A stretch of DNA of 64,000 nucleotides from CAIWHR01 sp963846855. Its GTDB lineage: Bacteria; Pseudomonadota; Gammaproteobacteria; Burkholderiales; Casimicrobiaceae. Positions 25,810 to 35,893 of this stretch are shown here, one piece after another (the stretch's first letter is position 1; every line of letters starts with the position of its first letter). A program made the translations under genes and the position numbers. The notes under the pieces are model-generated. The model did not search any database. It had not been told where the DNA came from and saw only the letters and a program-made list of their open reading frames with translations. The DNA lies in assembly GCA_963846855.1 (NCBI GenBank), contig CAWJXK010000008.1:1426001-1490000 (forward strand). Direction: 5' to 3'.

Positions 25810-27063
25810 TTATTGCCTGGCAATCTTGTCGCGCACATCGGCGACCTTCGATTCCGACACGCCTGCAGCCTGATTGCCGAAATTCGCGCGCAGATAAGTC
25901 AGCACCGCGGCGATGTCCGCGTTGCTCAGCTTGCCGGCGAAACCCGGCATGCCGAAGCCCTCGGGCCGGCCTGCCGTCATGGCGCTGTGGCCGCCTTCGA
26001 GCACGATGCGCGCGAGCGACGTCGCATCGCCGGCGTGCAGCGCAGAATTGCCTGCCAACGCGGGAAACACGCCCTTGAGTCCCTCGCCCTTGTCCATGTG
26101 ACAGCCTGCGCACTGGTCGACGTAGACGAGGCGCCCGCGATCGAGCAGGTCGCGATCATCGGAAGCACGCTGCGGGCGTTGCTCATTGTCGGCGGGCAGG
26201 CTCTTGAGGTAGACGGCCATTGCGTGCAGATCGTCGTCCTGCAGGTGGCTCGTCGACTTCTCGACGACGTCCTTCATCGCCCCCATCGCTCGCGTCCGAT
26301 CGTTTTCGCCGGTTTTGAGATACCGCACGACGTCGTCGACCGACCAGTCGCCCAGGCCTTCGCCCTTGGCGGGCTCGAGGCTGCTCGCGAACCAGCCTTC
26401 GGCCGCGCCGCCCTCAAACCGGTGCGCCTTTTTCACGGCTCCCATGAAATTCTTCGGAGAATGGCATGCGCCACAGTGTCCGGGCCCTTCGACCAGATAC
26501 GCGCCGCGATTCCACTCGGCGGGCTTTTGGCGATCTGCGCCGAGGACGCCCGGCTCGAAGAACATCTCGTCCCATGCCCACAGCGCCACCGAGCGCCAGC
26601 TCAGCGGCCAGGGCAGATCCGGGTCGTTTACGTCGTTGCGAACGGGTGGAAGCGTGTCGAGGTATGCCTTGATCGCCAGCACATCGTCGTGGTCGAGCCG
26701 CGTGTACCAGGGGTAGGGCATGGCCGGATAGAGCCGCCCGCGCTTGACGCTTTCTCCATCGTGCATGGCGTCCCAGAAGTCGGCGTTGCTCCATTTGCCG
26801 ATTCCCGTGTCCGTGTCGGGCGTGATGTTCGCCGAGTAGATCGTCCCAAACGGCGTGGGAATGGGACGCCCGCCTGCGAACGGCTGTCCGCCCTCGGCGG
26901 TGTGGCACCCCGTACAGTCTCCGACGTCGACGAGATAGCGACCGCGCACAATCTGCGAAAACATCGGCGGCGTGCCCCCGTCGTTGGCGACCGACGGCCC
27001 GATGCAGCAGACCAGAGCTGCAACGCTGCCTGCGGCAAATAGGGCGAACGATGCGCGCATCAA
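25810..27063 (-). CDS. triheme cytochrome c subunit of GMC dehydrogenase (gluconate/alcohol dehydrogenase type)
   Basis: A 417-residue exported cytochrome with a signal peptide (about residues 1-26, ending SVAND). Three class I heme domains carry CTGCH (Cys50), CGACH and CAGCH motifs, each with its downstream Met-containing loop (YPAMPYPWYTRL, MGAMKD, GMPGFAGKLSNADIAAVLTY). It takes electrons from the flavoprotein encoded just before it and passes them to the quinone pool or a terminal oxidase. It starts 11 bases after the end of the GMC gene, so one operon: subunit III - GMC - cytochrome. Intact, unlike the other two. Confidence 0.9.
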   Translation of the reverse strand: MMRASFALFAAGSVAALVCCIGPSVANDGGTPPMFSQIVRGRYLVDVGDCTGCHTAEGGQPFAGGRPIPTPFGTIYSANITPDTDTGIGKWSNADFWDAMHDGESVKRGRLYPAMPYPWYTRLDHDDVLAIKAYLDTLPPVRNDVNDPDLPWPLSWRSVALWAWDEMFFEPGVLGADRQKPAEWNRGAYLVEGPGHCGACHSPKNFMGAVKKAHRFEGGAAEGWFASSLEPAKGEGLGDWSVDDVVRYLKTGENDRTRAMGAMKDVVEKSTSHLQDDDLHAMAVYLKSLPADNEQRPQRASDDRDLLDRGRLVYVDQCAGCHMDKGEGLKGVFPALAGNSALHAGDATSLARIVLEGGHSAMTAGRPEGFGMPGFAGKLSNADIAAVLTYLRANFGNQAAGVSESKVADVRDKIARQ

Positions 27064-27074
27064 GCCGCCTGTCG

Positions 27075-28844
27075 TCAGGACGAAACGAGCGGGCCCGGCT
27101 CGCGCAGATACTGTCGCAGGGCTTCAGCGCCCCAGAACGCGAGCGCGCCCACGGTGCCGGTCGGGTTGTACCCCGCGTTCTGTGGGAACAGGCATGCACC
27201 TTGCACGAATACGTTCGGGACATCCCACGATCTGCAGGTAGCGGTTCACCACGCTGGTGTGCGGGTCAACGCCCATGATGGCGCCGCCGGTGTTGTGCGT
27301 CGTCTGGTAAGGCACGATCGAGTAATGGCCACTGCGCTGCTTCACGTGGATCGAGCGTGCCTTCATCGCCTTCGCGATTTCCTCGGCCTTTCCCGTGATG
27401 AACTTCGACATCTGATGCTCGTTGTCGTGGAAATCGAAGGTCAGTCGCAGCAGCGGATTGCCGTAGAAGTCGCGATAGGTCGGATCGAGATCGAGGTACG
27501 CATCGCGATAGCTCATCACGCTGCCATGCGTCGAGATGCTGACGCTGTGCAGGTAGTTCTCCGCCATCGCGCTGCTTCCACTTCGACCCCCAGGTCGGGG
27601 TGCCGTCCGGAACGTGGTTCTGCAGGATCGGGCGGCCGCCGGTCGTCCACAGCGCGAGGTAGCCGCCGCCGATGAAGTCCGTGCGGGCCGTGGTCGAAGT
27701 TGTCGCCGTTGAAATCGTCGACGACCTGGCCGAGCGCGCCCGCACCCATGAAGGGATTGATCAGCTCGTCGACGAAGACGTCGACGCTCGACGTGATCTG
27801 GTAGGCGTAGTTGCGGCCGACCACGCCGTAACTGGCCTTCGGGTCGTACGGCTTGCCGATGCCCGAGAGCAGCAGCAGGTGCACATTGTGCTGGGCGTAT
27901 GCGCACAGGACGACGATATTCGCGGGCTGCTCGAACTCGCGTCCGGCGATGTCGACGTAGGTCACGCCGGTCGCGTGCGCTTGTCGGCGTGTCGAGATTG
28001 ACGCGCGTCACCTCGCGTTGCACTCGCAACTCGAAATTGTCGCTTGCTCGAGCAGCACCGGGAACATGCGTCGCCTGCGGGCTCGACTTCGAATAGTTCC
28101 CGCAGCCGAACCACTCGCAGTAGCCGCAATAGGTGCACATCCCCATCTGCACGTCCAGAGGATTCGTGTACGGCTTCGAGGTGTTCGCCGCGGGCGCCGG
28201 AAACGGATGGATGCCGACTTCCCTGCGCCGCCTTGTCGAACAGCTGCGAGCCGATGCTGCGCTTCGAGCGGCGGCAGCGGATAATCGCGCTTGCGCGGCC
28301 CTTCGAACGGATTGCCGCCGTCCTGCACCTTGCCGCCCAGGTTGCCGGCCTTCCCGGAGATGCCGCACAGGTACTCGAAGCTGTCGTAATGTGGCTCGAG
28401 GTCCTCGTACGTGACGCCCCAGTCCTGGATCGTCATGTCGTCGGGGATGAACTTCGAGCCATACCGCTCCGACGATGTGGCTGCGCGCTGTGAAGTCGGT
28501 CGGCAGGAAGCGCCAGTGTCTGGCCGTTCCAGTGCACGCCCGCGCCGCCGGCGCCCGCGCCCGGCGGAACGAGCCCAGGTGGCGCATCGGCAGTGCGGTC
28601 TGGTCGAGCGTTGTTGCGAAAGGTGAGCGTCTCGCGCTCGGCTGCTCGAAGATGCCGTTGCGGACCGCGTAGCGCAGCTCGTCCTGGATGTGGTCGGCGC
28701 GAAGTCGGGCACCGTGTCGCGAAAACCGCCGCGTTCGATGGCCAGCACCTGCAATCCGGCGTCGGTCATCTCCTGGCCGATGATGCTGCCGGTCCAGCCG
28801 AACCCGACGAGGACCACATCGACCGGAGGCAGGCGCGTTGCCAT
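27075..28844 (-). pseudogene. GMC-family flavoprotein dehydrogenase subunit, several frameshifts
   Basis: FAD-containing catalytic subunit of a gluconate/2-keto-gluconate/sorbitol dehydrogenase type complex. It starts ATG 28844 with PVDVVLVGFGWTGSIIGQEM (dinucleotide fold). Successive frames then show ERYGSKFIPDDMTIQDWGVT, YEDLEPHYDSFEYLCGISG, MGMCTYCGYCEWFGCGNYSK, ANIVVLCAYAQHNVHLLLLS, THGSVMSYRDAYLDLDPTYR, and a C-terminus GTVGALAFWGAEALRQYL. At least five single-base insertions or deletions break it (near 27225, 27570, 28255, 28630, 28715). Total length of 590 codons fits an intact gene, so assembly error is a serious alternative to true loss. Confidence 0.82.
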
Positions 28845-28845
28845 G

Positions 28846-29580
28846 TCAAGCCCCTTCCGCGCGCTGCCGTCGCGGCCGGCGAGGCCGACGGGCGGCATGT
28901 CGTACTCTTGCCGTACTGCTCGATCTCGTCGACGTAGTTGTAGCGCGGCCCGGGAAAGCCGATCAGCTTCCAGCCGACGAAATCGCGGTTGCCGCCGTAG
29001 ATCGGGTCGGCGAGGAAGCCTTCCATGGTGTTCTGCAGCAGCATGCTCGAAGAACGCTTCGCGCAGGCGACGTTCGGAAGCTGGAGCGCGCCCTGTCGAG
29101 GCCTGCAGCAGCTTGTCCTGGTGGCGGCGTCGAGCGCCGCGAACGGCTTGCCGTGCTGCTGCCTGCAGTGCGCGTCGATGTCGCGCGATCGCGGTGCGGT
29201 AGAGCGCGGCCGGCGTCAGCTCGCAGCTGGTAGCCCTGCTCGTCGGTGCCTTGCTGCCACGGGCCCTGCATGTACCAATCGTCGGCGCGCCCGTAGGGGC
29301 CGGCGAGCTGGTGATCGATGAATTCCGTAACACCGGCTTCCTTCGCGCCGGGACCCAGGTCGTCGCTGGGAATGATGCGCGCGACGGCCGCGTCGACAAA
29401 TCCGAGTTCATCCTGCGTGAAGAAGACTTCGGGTGGCGCTGCATAATCCGGCGCGCCTGCGCGCGCGGCCGAGATACTGGTTCGCAACGCCTCGAGGGGG
29501 ACGACGGCGACCGCCGGCGCGAGGGCAACAGCGGGGCCCGCGACCGCCATCTTGAGAAGACTGCGTCGAGAAATTCTCAT
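28846..29580 (-). pseudogene. gluconate 2-dehydrogenase subunit 3 family, frameshifted
   Basis: Small subunit that escorts the GMC flavoprotein through the Tat pathway. ATG 29580 gives a twin-arginine signal (ISRRSLLKMAVAGPAVALAP). The mature domain reads FFTQDELGFVDAAVARIIPS, AGVTEFIDHQLAGPYGRADD and WYMQGPWQQGTDEQGYQL. Frame is then lost near 29220 and regained as MLLQNTMEGFLADPIYGGNR, DFVGWKLIGFPGPRYNY before the stop at 28846-28848. The start of the GMC gene overlaps this stop region. First gene of the three-gene operon. Confidence 0.78.
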
Positions 29581-29889
29581 CGGCAAGCCACCAGGGCGCT
29601 CAGCGCACCAATGGCGAGAATGGATCTGTTCATTCAGACCTCCTTTGATCAGTCGGTTGGCCCCTTTTTGGGCATGCAGCGAGCATAAGTGCCTGCTGCG
29701 CAGCTTCGCTGTCAGCGGCAAAATGTTCCGATCGTAGGACAACGCGCAATTCGAAACTCTCTCCCGGCCGACCCGCGACAGCGTCCTACACCAAGATCGA
29801 CCGATTTTCGACTGCCGCCTGCAGGCGCGCGCACCAAGGTATTTGTAGTCATGCCCCGTCTGGGTTTGACCCCTTTCTTTCGTCCAACC
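29581..29889. other. Intergenic, no gene recognised
   Basis: About 310 bases between the dehydrogenase operon and the end of the P-type ATPase gene. No frame with family features, no clear hairpin. It should carry the promoter of the dehydrogenase operon. Confidence 0.4.
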
Positions 29890-32544
29890 CTAGGCGCGCT
29901 TATTCTTTTCATGTTGGCGGCGCCATGCCTTTTCAATTTCCACCGCGACAAACACGATTACGGCCAAGCCGAAGCAAAGCGCCAATTCGCCTGGGGACAG
30001 GGGCTGCGTGCGGAAGATGGGTTGCAGCCAAGGCACGTAGATCGTGGCCAATTGCAGCACCAACGTTAACGCCACAGCGGCAAGCAACGGCAGGTTGCTC
30101 GCCAGCCCAAGGCTGAAGAGAGATTCGCGGTCCGAGCGGATGGCCAAGATGTGAGCCATCTGCGATAGCGTCAGCACGGTGAATACCATCGTTTGCCAGT
30201 GCGTATTTGCCGCATCGCGGCCGTCGCCGGCCAATGCCCAGGCTTGCACGCCCAGGCACAGAGCGCCAATGAGCAGGCCGACCAAAAGTGCGTGCTGCCA
30301 CAAACCGTGCGCGAACACGCTTTCGCGTGGCGGGCGTGGCGGACGCTGCATCACCCCGCGCTCCGCGGGTTCCGCCGCCAATGCAAGTCCGGGCAGGCCA
30401 TCTGTGACGAGGTTTACCCAGAGGATCTGGAGTGGCAGCAACGGCACCGGCATACCGAGCAGGGGTGCCAGGAACAGCACCCAGATTTCTCCAGAATTGC
30501 CGGTCATTACATATCGAATGAACTTGCGAATGTTGTCGAAGATGCGGCGACCCTCGCGCACTGCGTTGACGATGGTGGCGAAGTTGTCGTCGAGCAGCAC
30601 CAGGCTCGAGGCCTCGCGCGCAACGTCGGTACCTCCTTTGCCCATGGCCACACCAATGTCCGCACGACGCAATGCCGGCGCGTCGTTGACGCCATCGCCG
30701 GTCATGGCGACAAACAGGCCTTGCGCTTGCAGTGCCTCCACGATGCGGATCTTCTGTGCCGGGTCCATGCGCGCATAGACCGAGACGCGTGGCGCAGCGG
30801 CGGTGAGCGCCGCCGCATCGAGCCGGGCCAGCTCCGCGCCGGTGAGGACGTCGCCTGCCTCGGCGGTGATGATGCCAAGGTCCCGCGCAATGGCCAAGGC
30901 GGTGGCAGGATGATCGCCCGTGATCATCACGGGGCGGATGCCTGCGGCCAGGCACTCGGCGACCGCGGCGCGCGCTTCCGGACGCGGCGGGTCGATAAGA
31001 CCGACCAGCCCGAGCAGCGTGAGCCCTTGTTCAAACACGTCGGCGTCGAGGGCCACCACATCGTCGTGTCCGTCACGCTGTGCCACCGCCAGCACGCGCA
31101 TGCCCTGCGCGGCCCACACGCGCGCTGTCGCCAGCGCCTCGTCGCGATGAGTGCCAGCGGCGCAGCGCGGTAGCACCGACTCAGGCGCCCCTTTGACATA
31201 GGCGCGCCAGCCATCGCGGCGCGTGTGCAAGGTTGTCATTCGCTTGCGCTCAGCGTCGAAGGGCCATTCGTGGCGCCGCGGCCGGCTGTGCTTGAGCGCG
31301 GTGACATCATGTCCCGCGTCCTGCGCGGCCTGCAGCAGCGATGTTTCAGTCGGGTCGCCAACCCAGCCATCGGTGCCGGCCGCCGCGTCATTGCACAGCA
31401 CCAGCGCGGTCCACAGCGCTTCGTCCGGCATGCCAAAGGCCCGGTGCTCGCGCAGTTGCATGTGATTGAGCGTGAGCGTCCCGGTTTTGTCCGAGCAAAT
31501 GACACTGACTGATCCGAGTGTTTCGACGCTAGGCAGTCGGCGGACCAACGCATTCACGCCGACCAATCGGCGCGCGCCAAGGGCCAACAAGATTGTCACC
31601 ACGGCTGGCAACGCTTCCGGAATGGCGGCGACCGCCAGGCTGATCGCCGTCAGCGCCATCAGCAAAACGGGCTCGCCGCGCAATACGCCGATTGCGAAGA
31701 CCAGCGCACAGATCGCCAGGATGACAACCGAGAGCCGCTTGCCGAACGCCGCCAACCGCTGCTGCAGAGGCGTCGCGCGGCTCTCGGCAGAACCAATCAG
31801 CCTGGCAACGTGACCGAGTTCGGTCTCCTCGCCGGTGGCTACGACCACGCCAATCGCGCGGCCGTGGGTGACCAGCGTGCCCTTGAACGCCATGTTGGTG
31901 CGGTCGCCGAGCGGCCGCTCGCCCGATGGCAGATGGCCGTGTGACTTCGCAACCGTGACTGACTCGCCGGTGAGCGCCGACTCGTCCACCCGCAGCCGCG
32001 CCACGTCGAACAACCGCAGGTCGGCCGGAACCAGGTTGCCGGCTTCAAGAAGTACCACGTCGCCGGGCACCAGGTGCGCGGTCTCCACCACTTGCACCTG
32101 CCCGCCGTCGCGCCGCACAGTGGCGTGCGGCTCGCCCATCCGTTGCAGCGCCTGCAAGGCTTGATCGGCGCGCCGTTCCTGCCAGACCCCGATCGCGGCA
32201 TTGAGCACGACGATCAGCGCAATGACCAGCGTGTCAGCTACGTCACCGATCAGCCCGGACAGAACGGCGGCGGCCAAGAGCACCATGATCATGAAATCGC
32301 GAAACTGGTCGAGCAGCTGCTTCCAGGCTGGGCGCGGTTGCGCCTCCGGCAAGCGGTTGAGGCCGTAGTGATGCTGACGCACGTCCACTTCGGTGCTCGC
32401 CAAACCAGTATCGACCGTGACATCCAGCTGCCGGGCCACCTCGATGGCCGGAAGCGTGTGTGGTTCCCTCTCCAGGAATGGCCGCGCTGCGCCACGGACT
32501 GTTGCGCGGACCTCAGGCGTGATCTGAACAGTTCGATGAGTCAT
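29890..32544 (-). CDS. cation-translocating P-type ATPase (Ca2+/PMA-like P2 type)
   Basis: An 884-residue ATP-driven cation pump. It has an N-terminal cation-ATPase domain, actuator motif DESALTGES near residue 190, the phosphorylation site SDKTGTLT with Asp351, MTGDGVNDAPAL near residue 610 and about ten membrane helices. M4 reads ISLAVAAIPEALPAVVTILL, the PEAL-type motif of P2A Ca2+ pumps. No N-terminal heavy-metal domain or CPx motif is present, so a Ca2+ (or Mn2+/Na+) export role is more likely than Cu/Cd. Next to it, divergently, lie a small membrane protein and a universal stress protein, a common stress-island grouping. Confidence 0.9.
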   Translation of the reverse strand: MTHRTVQITPEVRATVRGAARPFLEREPHTLPAIEVARQLDVTVDTGLASTEVDVRQHHYGLNRLPEAQPRPAWKQLLDQFRDFMIMVLLAAAVLSGLIGDVADTLVIALIVVLNAAIGVWQERRADQALQALQRMGEPHATVRRDGGQVQVVETAHLVPGDVVLLEAGNLVPADLRLFDVARLRVDESALTGESVTVAKSHGHLPSGERPLGDRTNMAFKGTLVTHGRAIGVVVATGEETELGHVARLIGSAESRATPLQQRLAAFGKRLSVVILAICALVFAIGVLRGEPVLLMALTAISLAVAAIPEALPAVVTILLALGARRLVGVNALVRRLPSVETLGSVSVICSDKTGTLTLNHMQLREHRAFGMPDEALWTALVLCNDAAAGTDGWVGDPTETSLLQAAQDAGHDVTALKHSRPRRHEWPFDAERKRMTTLHTRRDGWRAYVKGAPESVLPRCAAGTHRDEALATARVWAAQGMRVLAVAQRDGHDDVVALDADVFEQGLTLLGLVGLIDPPRPEARAAVAECLAAGIRPVMITGDHPATALAIARDLGIITAEAGDVLTGAELARLDAAALTAAAPRVSVYARMDPAQKIRIVEALQAQGLFVAMTGDGVNDAPALRRADIGVAMGKGGTDVAREASSLVLLDDNFATIVNAVREGRRIFDNIRKFIRYVMTGNSGEIWVLFLAPLLGMPVPLLPLQILWVNLVTDGLPGLALAAEPAERGVMQRPPRPPRESVFAHGLWQHALLVGLLIGALCLGVQAWALAGDGRDAANTHWQTMVFTVLTLSQMAHILAIRSDRESLFSLGLASNLPLLAAVALTLVLQLATIYVPWLQPIFRTQPLSPGELALCFGLAVIVFVAVEIEKAWRRQHEKNKRA

Positions 32545-32776
32545 AGGCTTGACCTAGCCGGAGATTTACAAAACGGTTCGTTGGCGCCGGGCGCGACGCT
32601 GCAAAGCTTCAATGTCCGGAGCCTCGAACTTGAAGTGTCAAGGAATCGACGACTTGGCGCACTGCAAGCTCTGAGCGATGCTTGAGCGGGATCAAACCCT
32701 CGAGCGAACAGGAGATCAAGAATGTCGCAGGCAGTCGAAGGGGGCCGCTCGATAATCACCATATCCCGTGGACTAA

Positions 32777-33211
32777 ATGGTCTCTTGGCTAACCGAGATA
32801 GTTCAGCAGATTGCGCGGTCGGGGCAATACGCGATCCTCGCGGTGCTGTTGTTCGTAGTTACGCTGGCGATAAGTCTCGCTGTTGCCTTGACGGTCCTCG
32901 TCCGCTTGCCACCCGACTACTTTTGCACTCCTCGAACAAGAATGGCCCAGGATGCCGGTCACGGCATATTCTTCGCTATTGGTGCCGTCCTGAAAAACCT
33001 CCTCGGCGTGGCACTGATCCTTATCGGCGTCATACTCTCGGTACCAGGACTCCCGGGTCAGGGACTGCTCACCGTGCTCGCCGGTGTCTTTCTGCTGGAC
33101 TTCCCCGGCAAGCATAGCTTCCTGTACAAGGTCGTGGGCCGGCCGCTTTTGCTGCAGTCGATTAATCGGCTGCGGACGAAATTCTCGCAGCCACCACTTG
33201 TCGTTGACTGA
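32777..33211 (+). CDS. small membrane protein of the PGPGW-like group
   Basis: A 144-residue protein with hydrophobic segments at about residues 17-40 and two closely spaced ones at 65-85 and 90-110. The loop between the last two reads SVPGLPGQGLLTVLAGVFLL followed by DFPGKHSFL, the variant of the PGPGW motif seen in membrane proteins of unknown role. ATG 32777 gives the complete first helix. It is divergent from the P-type ATPase and 36 bases before the universal stress protein, so it may be co-transcribed with the latter. Confidence 0.75.
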   Translation: MVSWLTEIVQQIARSGQYAILAVLLFVVTLAISLAVALTVLVRLPPDYFCTPRTRMAQDAGHGIFFAIGAVLKNLLGVALILIGVILSVPGLPGQGLLTVLAGVFLLDFPGKHSFLYKVVGRPLLLQSINRLRTKFSQPPLVVD

Positions 33212-33247
33212 GTGGCTGGCGGCATCACGCCACGATAGGGGCATCAC

Positions 33248-33679
33248 ATGCTCAATGTATTGCTTCCCGTCGACGGTTCGGCGAATGCGACTCGCGCGAC
33301 CCAGGAACTCATCGAGACGCTTGGCTGGTACAAGGAACGGCCCAAGGTCGAGTTGCTCGCCGTGCACCTGCCGGTACCGCGATTCCCGAACATGGGTCTG
33401 GTGGTTAGCGAAGAAATGCTCGAGCGCTACTACGCCGACGAATGCGAGGCGATGCTGGCACCAAGCAAGAAGGCTCTCGACGCGGCCGGTGTTGGATATA
33501 CCGCGCACACGCTCGTCGGAGCGATCGCCGAAAGCATCATCGAGCAGGCGAAGCAATCCGGTAGCAACATGATTTACATGGGAACGCGCGGCATGACCGC
33601 GCTCTCGAACATGGTGTTAGGATCGATTGCTACGAGAGTTCTGCACCTTTCGCACGTTCCCGTCGTGCTGATCCACTGA
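33248..33679 (+). CDS. universal stress protein (UspA family)
   Basis: A 143-residue single-domain Usp. N-terminus MLNVLLPVDGSANATRATQE holds the Asp of the ATP-binding group. The C-terminal nucleotide motif GTRGMTALSNMVLGSIATRV fits G-x2-G-x9-G-S, so ATP binding is expected. Cytoplasmic, probably dimeric, stress-induced in most bacteria; a specific partner cannot be inferred. It follows the small membrane protein closely. Confidence 0.92.
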   Translation: MLNVLLPVDGSANATRATQELIETLGWYKERPKVELLAVHLPVPRFPNMGLVVSEEMLERYYADECEAMLAPSKKALDAAGVGYTAHTLVGAIAESIIEQAKQSGSNMIYMGTRGMTALSNMVLGSIATRVLHLSHVPVVLIH

Positions 33680-33911
33680 GAACAGCAGCGCGTAATCTCA
33701 TCAGCGCGAGAACTCCGGCTACGATGCGCACCGGCGCTCCGCGAAGGCCATTCGACTCCCGCCATATGTATTGAATGCCGGAAGCCATCGCGGTGAGGAA
33801 GACGACGATGAATAGCGGCGGCATCCGGGCGGCGACGTTGATCCAGCCCGCGGCTGTCGACATCACCAGCAGCAGCACGGCAAACTCGATCGCCGTGTTC
33901 CGATCTTCCAA
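33630..33911 (-). pseudogene. possible C-terminal remnant of a CDP-alcohol phosphatidyltransferase
   Basis: A 93-residue minus-strand frame overlaps the 3' end of the stress-protein gene. It begins EDRNTAIEFAVLLLVMSTAA and continues MPPLFIVVFLTAMASGIQYI, two hydrophobic helices followed by a basic tail. The layout resembles the last helices of PgsA-type phosphatidyltransferases, whose catalytic DGxxAR motif lies upstream and is missing here. The identification rests on helix pattern and loose resemblance only. Confidence 0.3.
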
Positions 33912-34429
33912 GAGCGCAGACGGGACCGATCAGTACAGTGCCCACCAGAAGAGGTCTTTCTCAAGGCTTTCAACGGTGCGTACGAGCAATACAATCATGA
34001 GGAGAGCTGCACCTTTGCGGTGTCGCACCATGCAACAATGCGCGCAGGCGACGATTCGCACCGGAAGCAGGCGAGCGGCAAATTTCTGACGGACGGCTTG
34101 GTGTCCTTAAACCAAGGAATCGCTGGTTAATAAACCTGCTGGTGCGCCAATAACTCAATGGGTTAGGTCATAGACCTAGCCCTTTTTCTTTATTTCGGGT
34201 CAACGTTCGACCCGACGGTTCTTTGTGCGACGATGTTCGAACCGCCCGACGGACGCGCGGCCACCGCGGCCGTAGCAAATGTTCGTCGCGCATGTGTCGG
34301 CCGCGCATATCCTGTCCTACAAGGCCGGTGGCTCGCACGCACCTGTGTCCCACAAGGCAACCGTCAACAAACTGGTATCAAGTTTGCTTTCGACGGCGTA
34401 TGTCACCAAAATCTGCATACGCCGGTCGG
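33912..34429. other. Intergenic, no gene recognised
   Basis: About 520 bases with no supported coding frame. The stretch 34080-34200 is AT-richer than the surroundings and ends in a hairpin followed by T-rich sequence. Confidence 0.4.
34161..34188 (+). terminator. possible intrinsic terminator
   Basis: GGTTAGGTC (34161-34169) pairs with GACCTAGCC (34173-34181) around a three-base loop with one G-U pair, followed by CTTTTTCTTT. The structure fits an intrinsic terminator, but no plus-strand gene ends close by, so it may end a decayed transcript or a small RNA. Confidence 0.4.
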
Positions 34430-35677
34430 ATGACCCTCGAACTCGTCGGTGAGCCTGTGCCGGCTAATGATGCTCCGGACGGGGCGGACGACGCACCCAA
34501 GGCGGGTGAAAAGCCCGCTGGCGCGTCCCTCACGATGGACACGGATAACTCCCTGGCCGAGGCGACCAAGGAGTTCGACCAGGGCCGCATCGACGGACCC
34601 CTTTGGACCCGGTCGGTCGTCGGCGCCAAGGGCGACAAGGCGCAGGCCAAGGCCGCGTACTTGCGAGCGCGGGCGACGGCACTCCAGGCGCTCAAGAAGG
34701 ACCATGGCGCCACGAGTGCAGCCCCGCAGGCATGGATGCCGTCCGCGTCCGACGATTTGCCCGCGGGTGCAGCGTCCCGTCCTCCAGCGGTCGCGGGCAA
34801 GGCCGATCAGGGCCGCAGCGCCGTTACGACAGCCCGGCAGGCCAGTCCGGCGTCCCATCCCCCGGTGGATGTTGGCAACGCCGATCGGGGCGAGCGCAGC
34901 GACGCGACAGCGTGGCTCCGATCTCCCGCCGGAGTCTTGGCGGTGCTCACATTGCTGGTCGTTGTCTCCACTCTGTCTTATGCGTTGTGGCCGCACAATT
35001 CGACAATGGACGCGGCGGCAGCTGGTGTGGCGCCTGGCGGCGCCCGTTCCGCATCGGTGCTGGCAAGCAATCCGCAAGCCCGCCCGGAACAAGGACAGGG
35101 TTTCATGGGCACGATTCAGAAGCTCAAGGGAACAAGAAACTGGAATGAAGTCGTGGTCCAGGCATTGGCCTGGACGCAAAAGGAGCCTGGAAACGCGGCG
35201 GCCTGGAATGAGCTCAGCATCGGCTACACGAACACGCAGCAACGTGACGACGCGCACGCAGCGGCGAGACGGGCCGTGGACCTTGCGCCGAAAAACGCGC
35301 TTTACTGGCGAAACCTCGGGGATCTTCTGGATCGGGACGCTCCTGTCGAGGCGCTCCTCGCCTTCGAGGAGGCGATTTCCTGGAACACCCAGGACGGCTA
35401 CAGCTTCGTGCAGACCGGAATCCTGAATACGCGACTGGATCGCATGCCGGAGGCGAAGGTCGCGTTCTCGAAAGCATTGGCACTGAATCCGAACGACACG
35501 AATGCGCGGTGCGGCATGGCGATGATTGCGCAGAGATTGACGCCATCCCAGGCGAATGCAAGTGCCAAATCGGCGGCGCTCGCCGACGACACTTGTCGCT
35601 ACCTGATCGAGCGGGCGAGCGCACCTGTCAATTTGGGACCGACGGCGTCCAGCAGCACGGCTTCCGGCAGTCACTGA
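34430..35677 (+). CDS. membrane-anchored TPR protein
   Basis: A 415-residue protein. The N-terminal 150 residues are polar and Ala/Asp-rich, with a short helical region (LAEATKEFDQGRIDGPLWT, KAQAKAAYLRARATALQAL). One membrane helix lies near residues 165-187 (GVLAVLTLLVVVSTLSYALW). The C-terminal 180 residues contain about three TPR motifs (NAAAWNELSIGYTNTQQRDD, NALYWRNLGDLLDRDAPVEA, YSFVQTGILNTRLDRMPEAK). Such proteins scaffold complexes at the membrane; partners are unknown. The upstream ATG 34400 adds ten residues and cannot be excluded. It ends convergently with a PEP-CTERM gene across a strong hairpin. Confidence 0.78.
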   Translation: MTLELVGEPVPANDAPDGADDAPKAGEKPAGASLTMDTDNSLAEATKEFDQGRIDGPLWTRSVVGAKGDKAQAKAAYLRARATALQALKKDHGATSAAPQAWMPSASDDLPAGAASRPPAVAGKADQGRSAVTTARQASPASHPPVDVGNADRGERSDATAWLRSPAGVLAVLTLLVVVSTLSYALWPHNSTMDAAAAGVAPGGARSASVLASNPQARPEQGQGFMGTIQKLKGTRNWNEVVVQALAWTQKEPGNAAAWNELSIGYTNTQQRDDAHAAARRAVDLAPKNALYWRNLGDLLDRDAPVEALLAFEEAISWNTQDGYSFVQTGILNTRLDRMPEAKVAFSKALALNPNDTNARCGMAMIAQRLTPSQANASAKSAALADDTCRYLIERASAPVNLGPTASSSTASGSH

Positions 35678-35893
35678 TCTCGCCGCGGGCGAGCCGCGAG
35701 GCGGGCGCCGCCTCCGTCGCGTCGCGCGCCCGCGCGGTGACGCACTGACGTTGCGATTGAGTTCTTCTCCTCGGTTGCTCATCCTCCTGGTGAATGGGGG
35801 TCCCCGCCGGTGCCGGCATCCGGTGGTTCCACGTGTTCGCCGCGAATGCCTGCCATCGGCGTCGAACTGTTCTGACCGTCAGTGCCATGCAAC

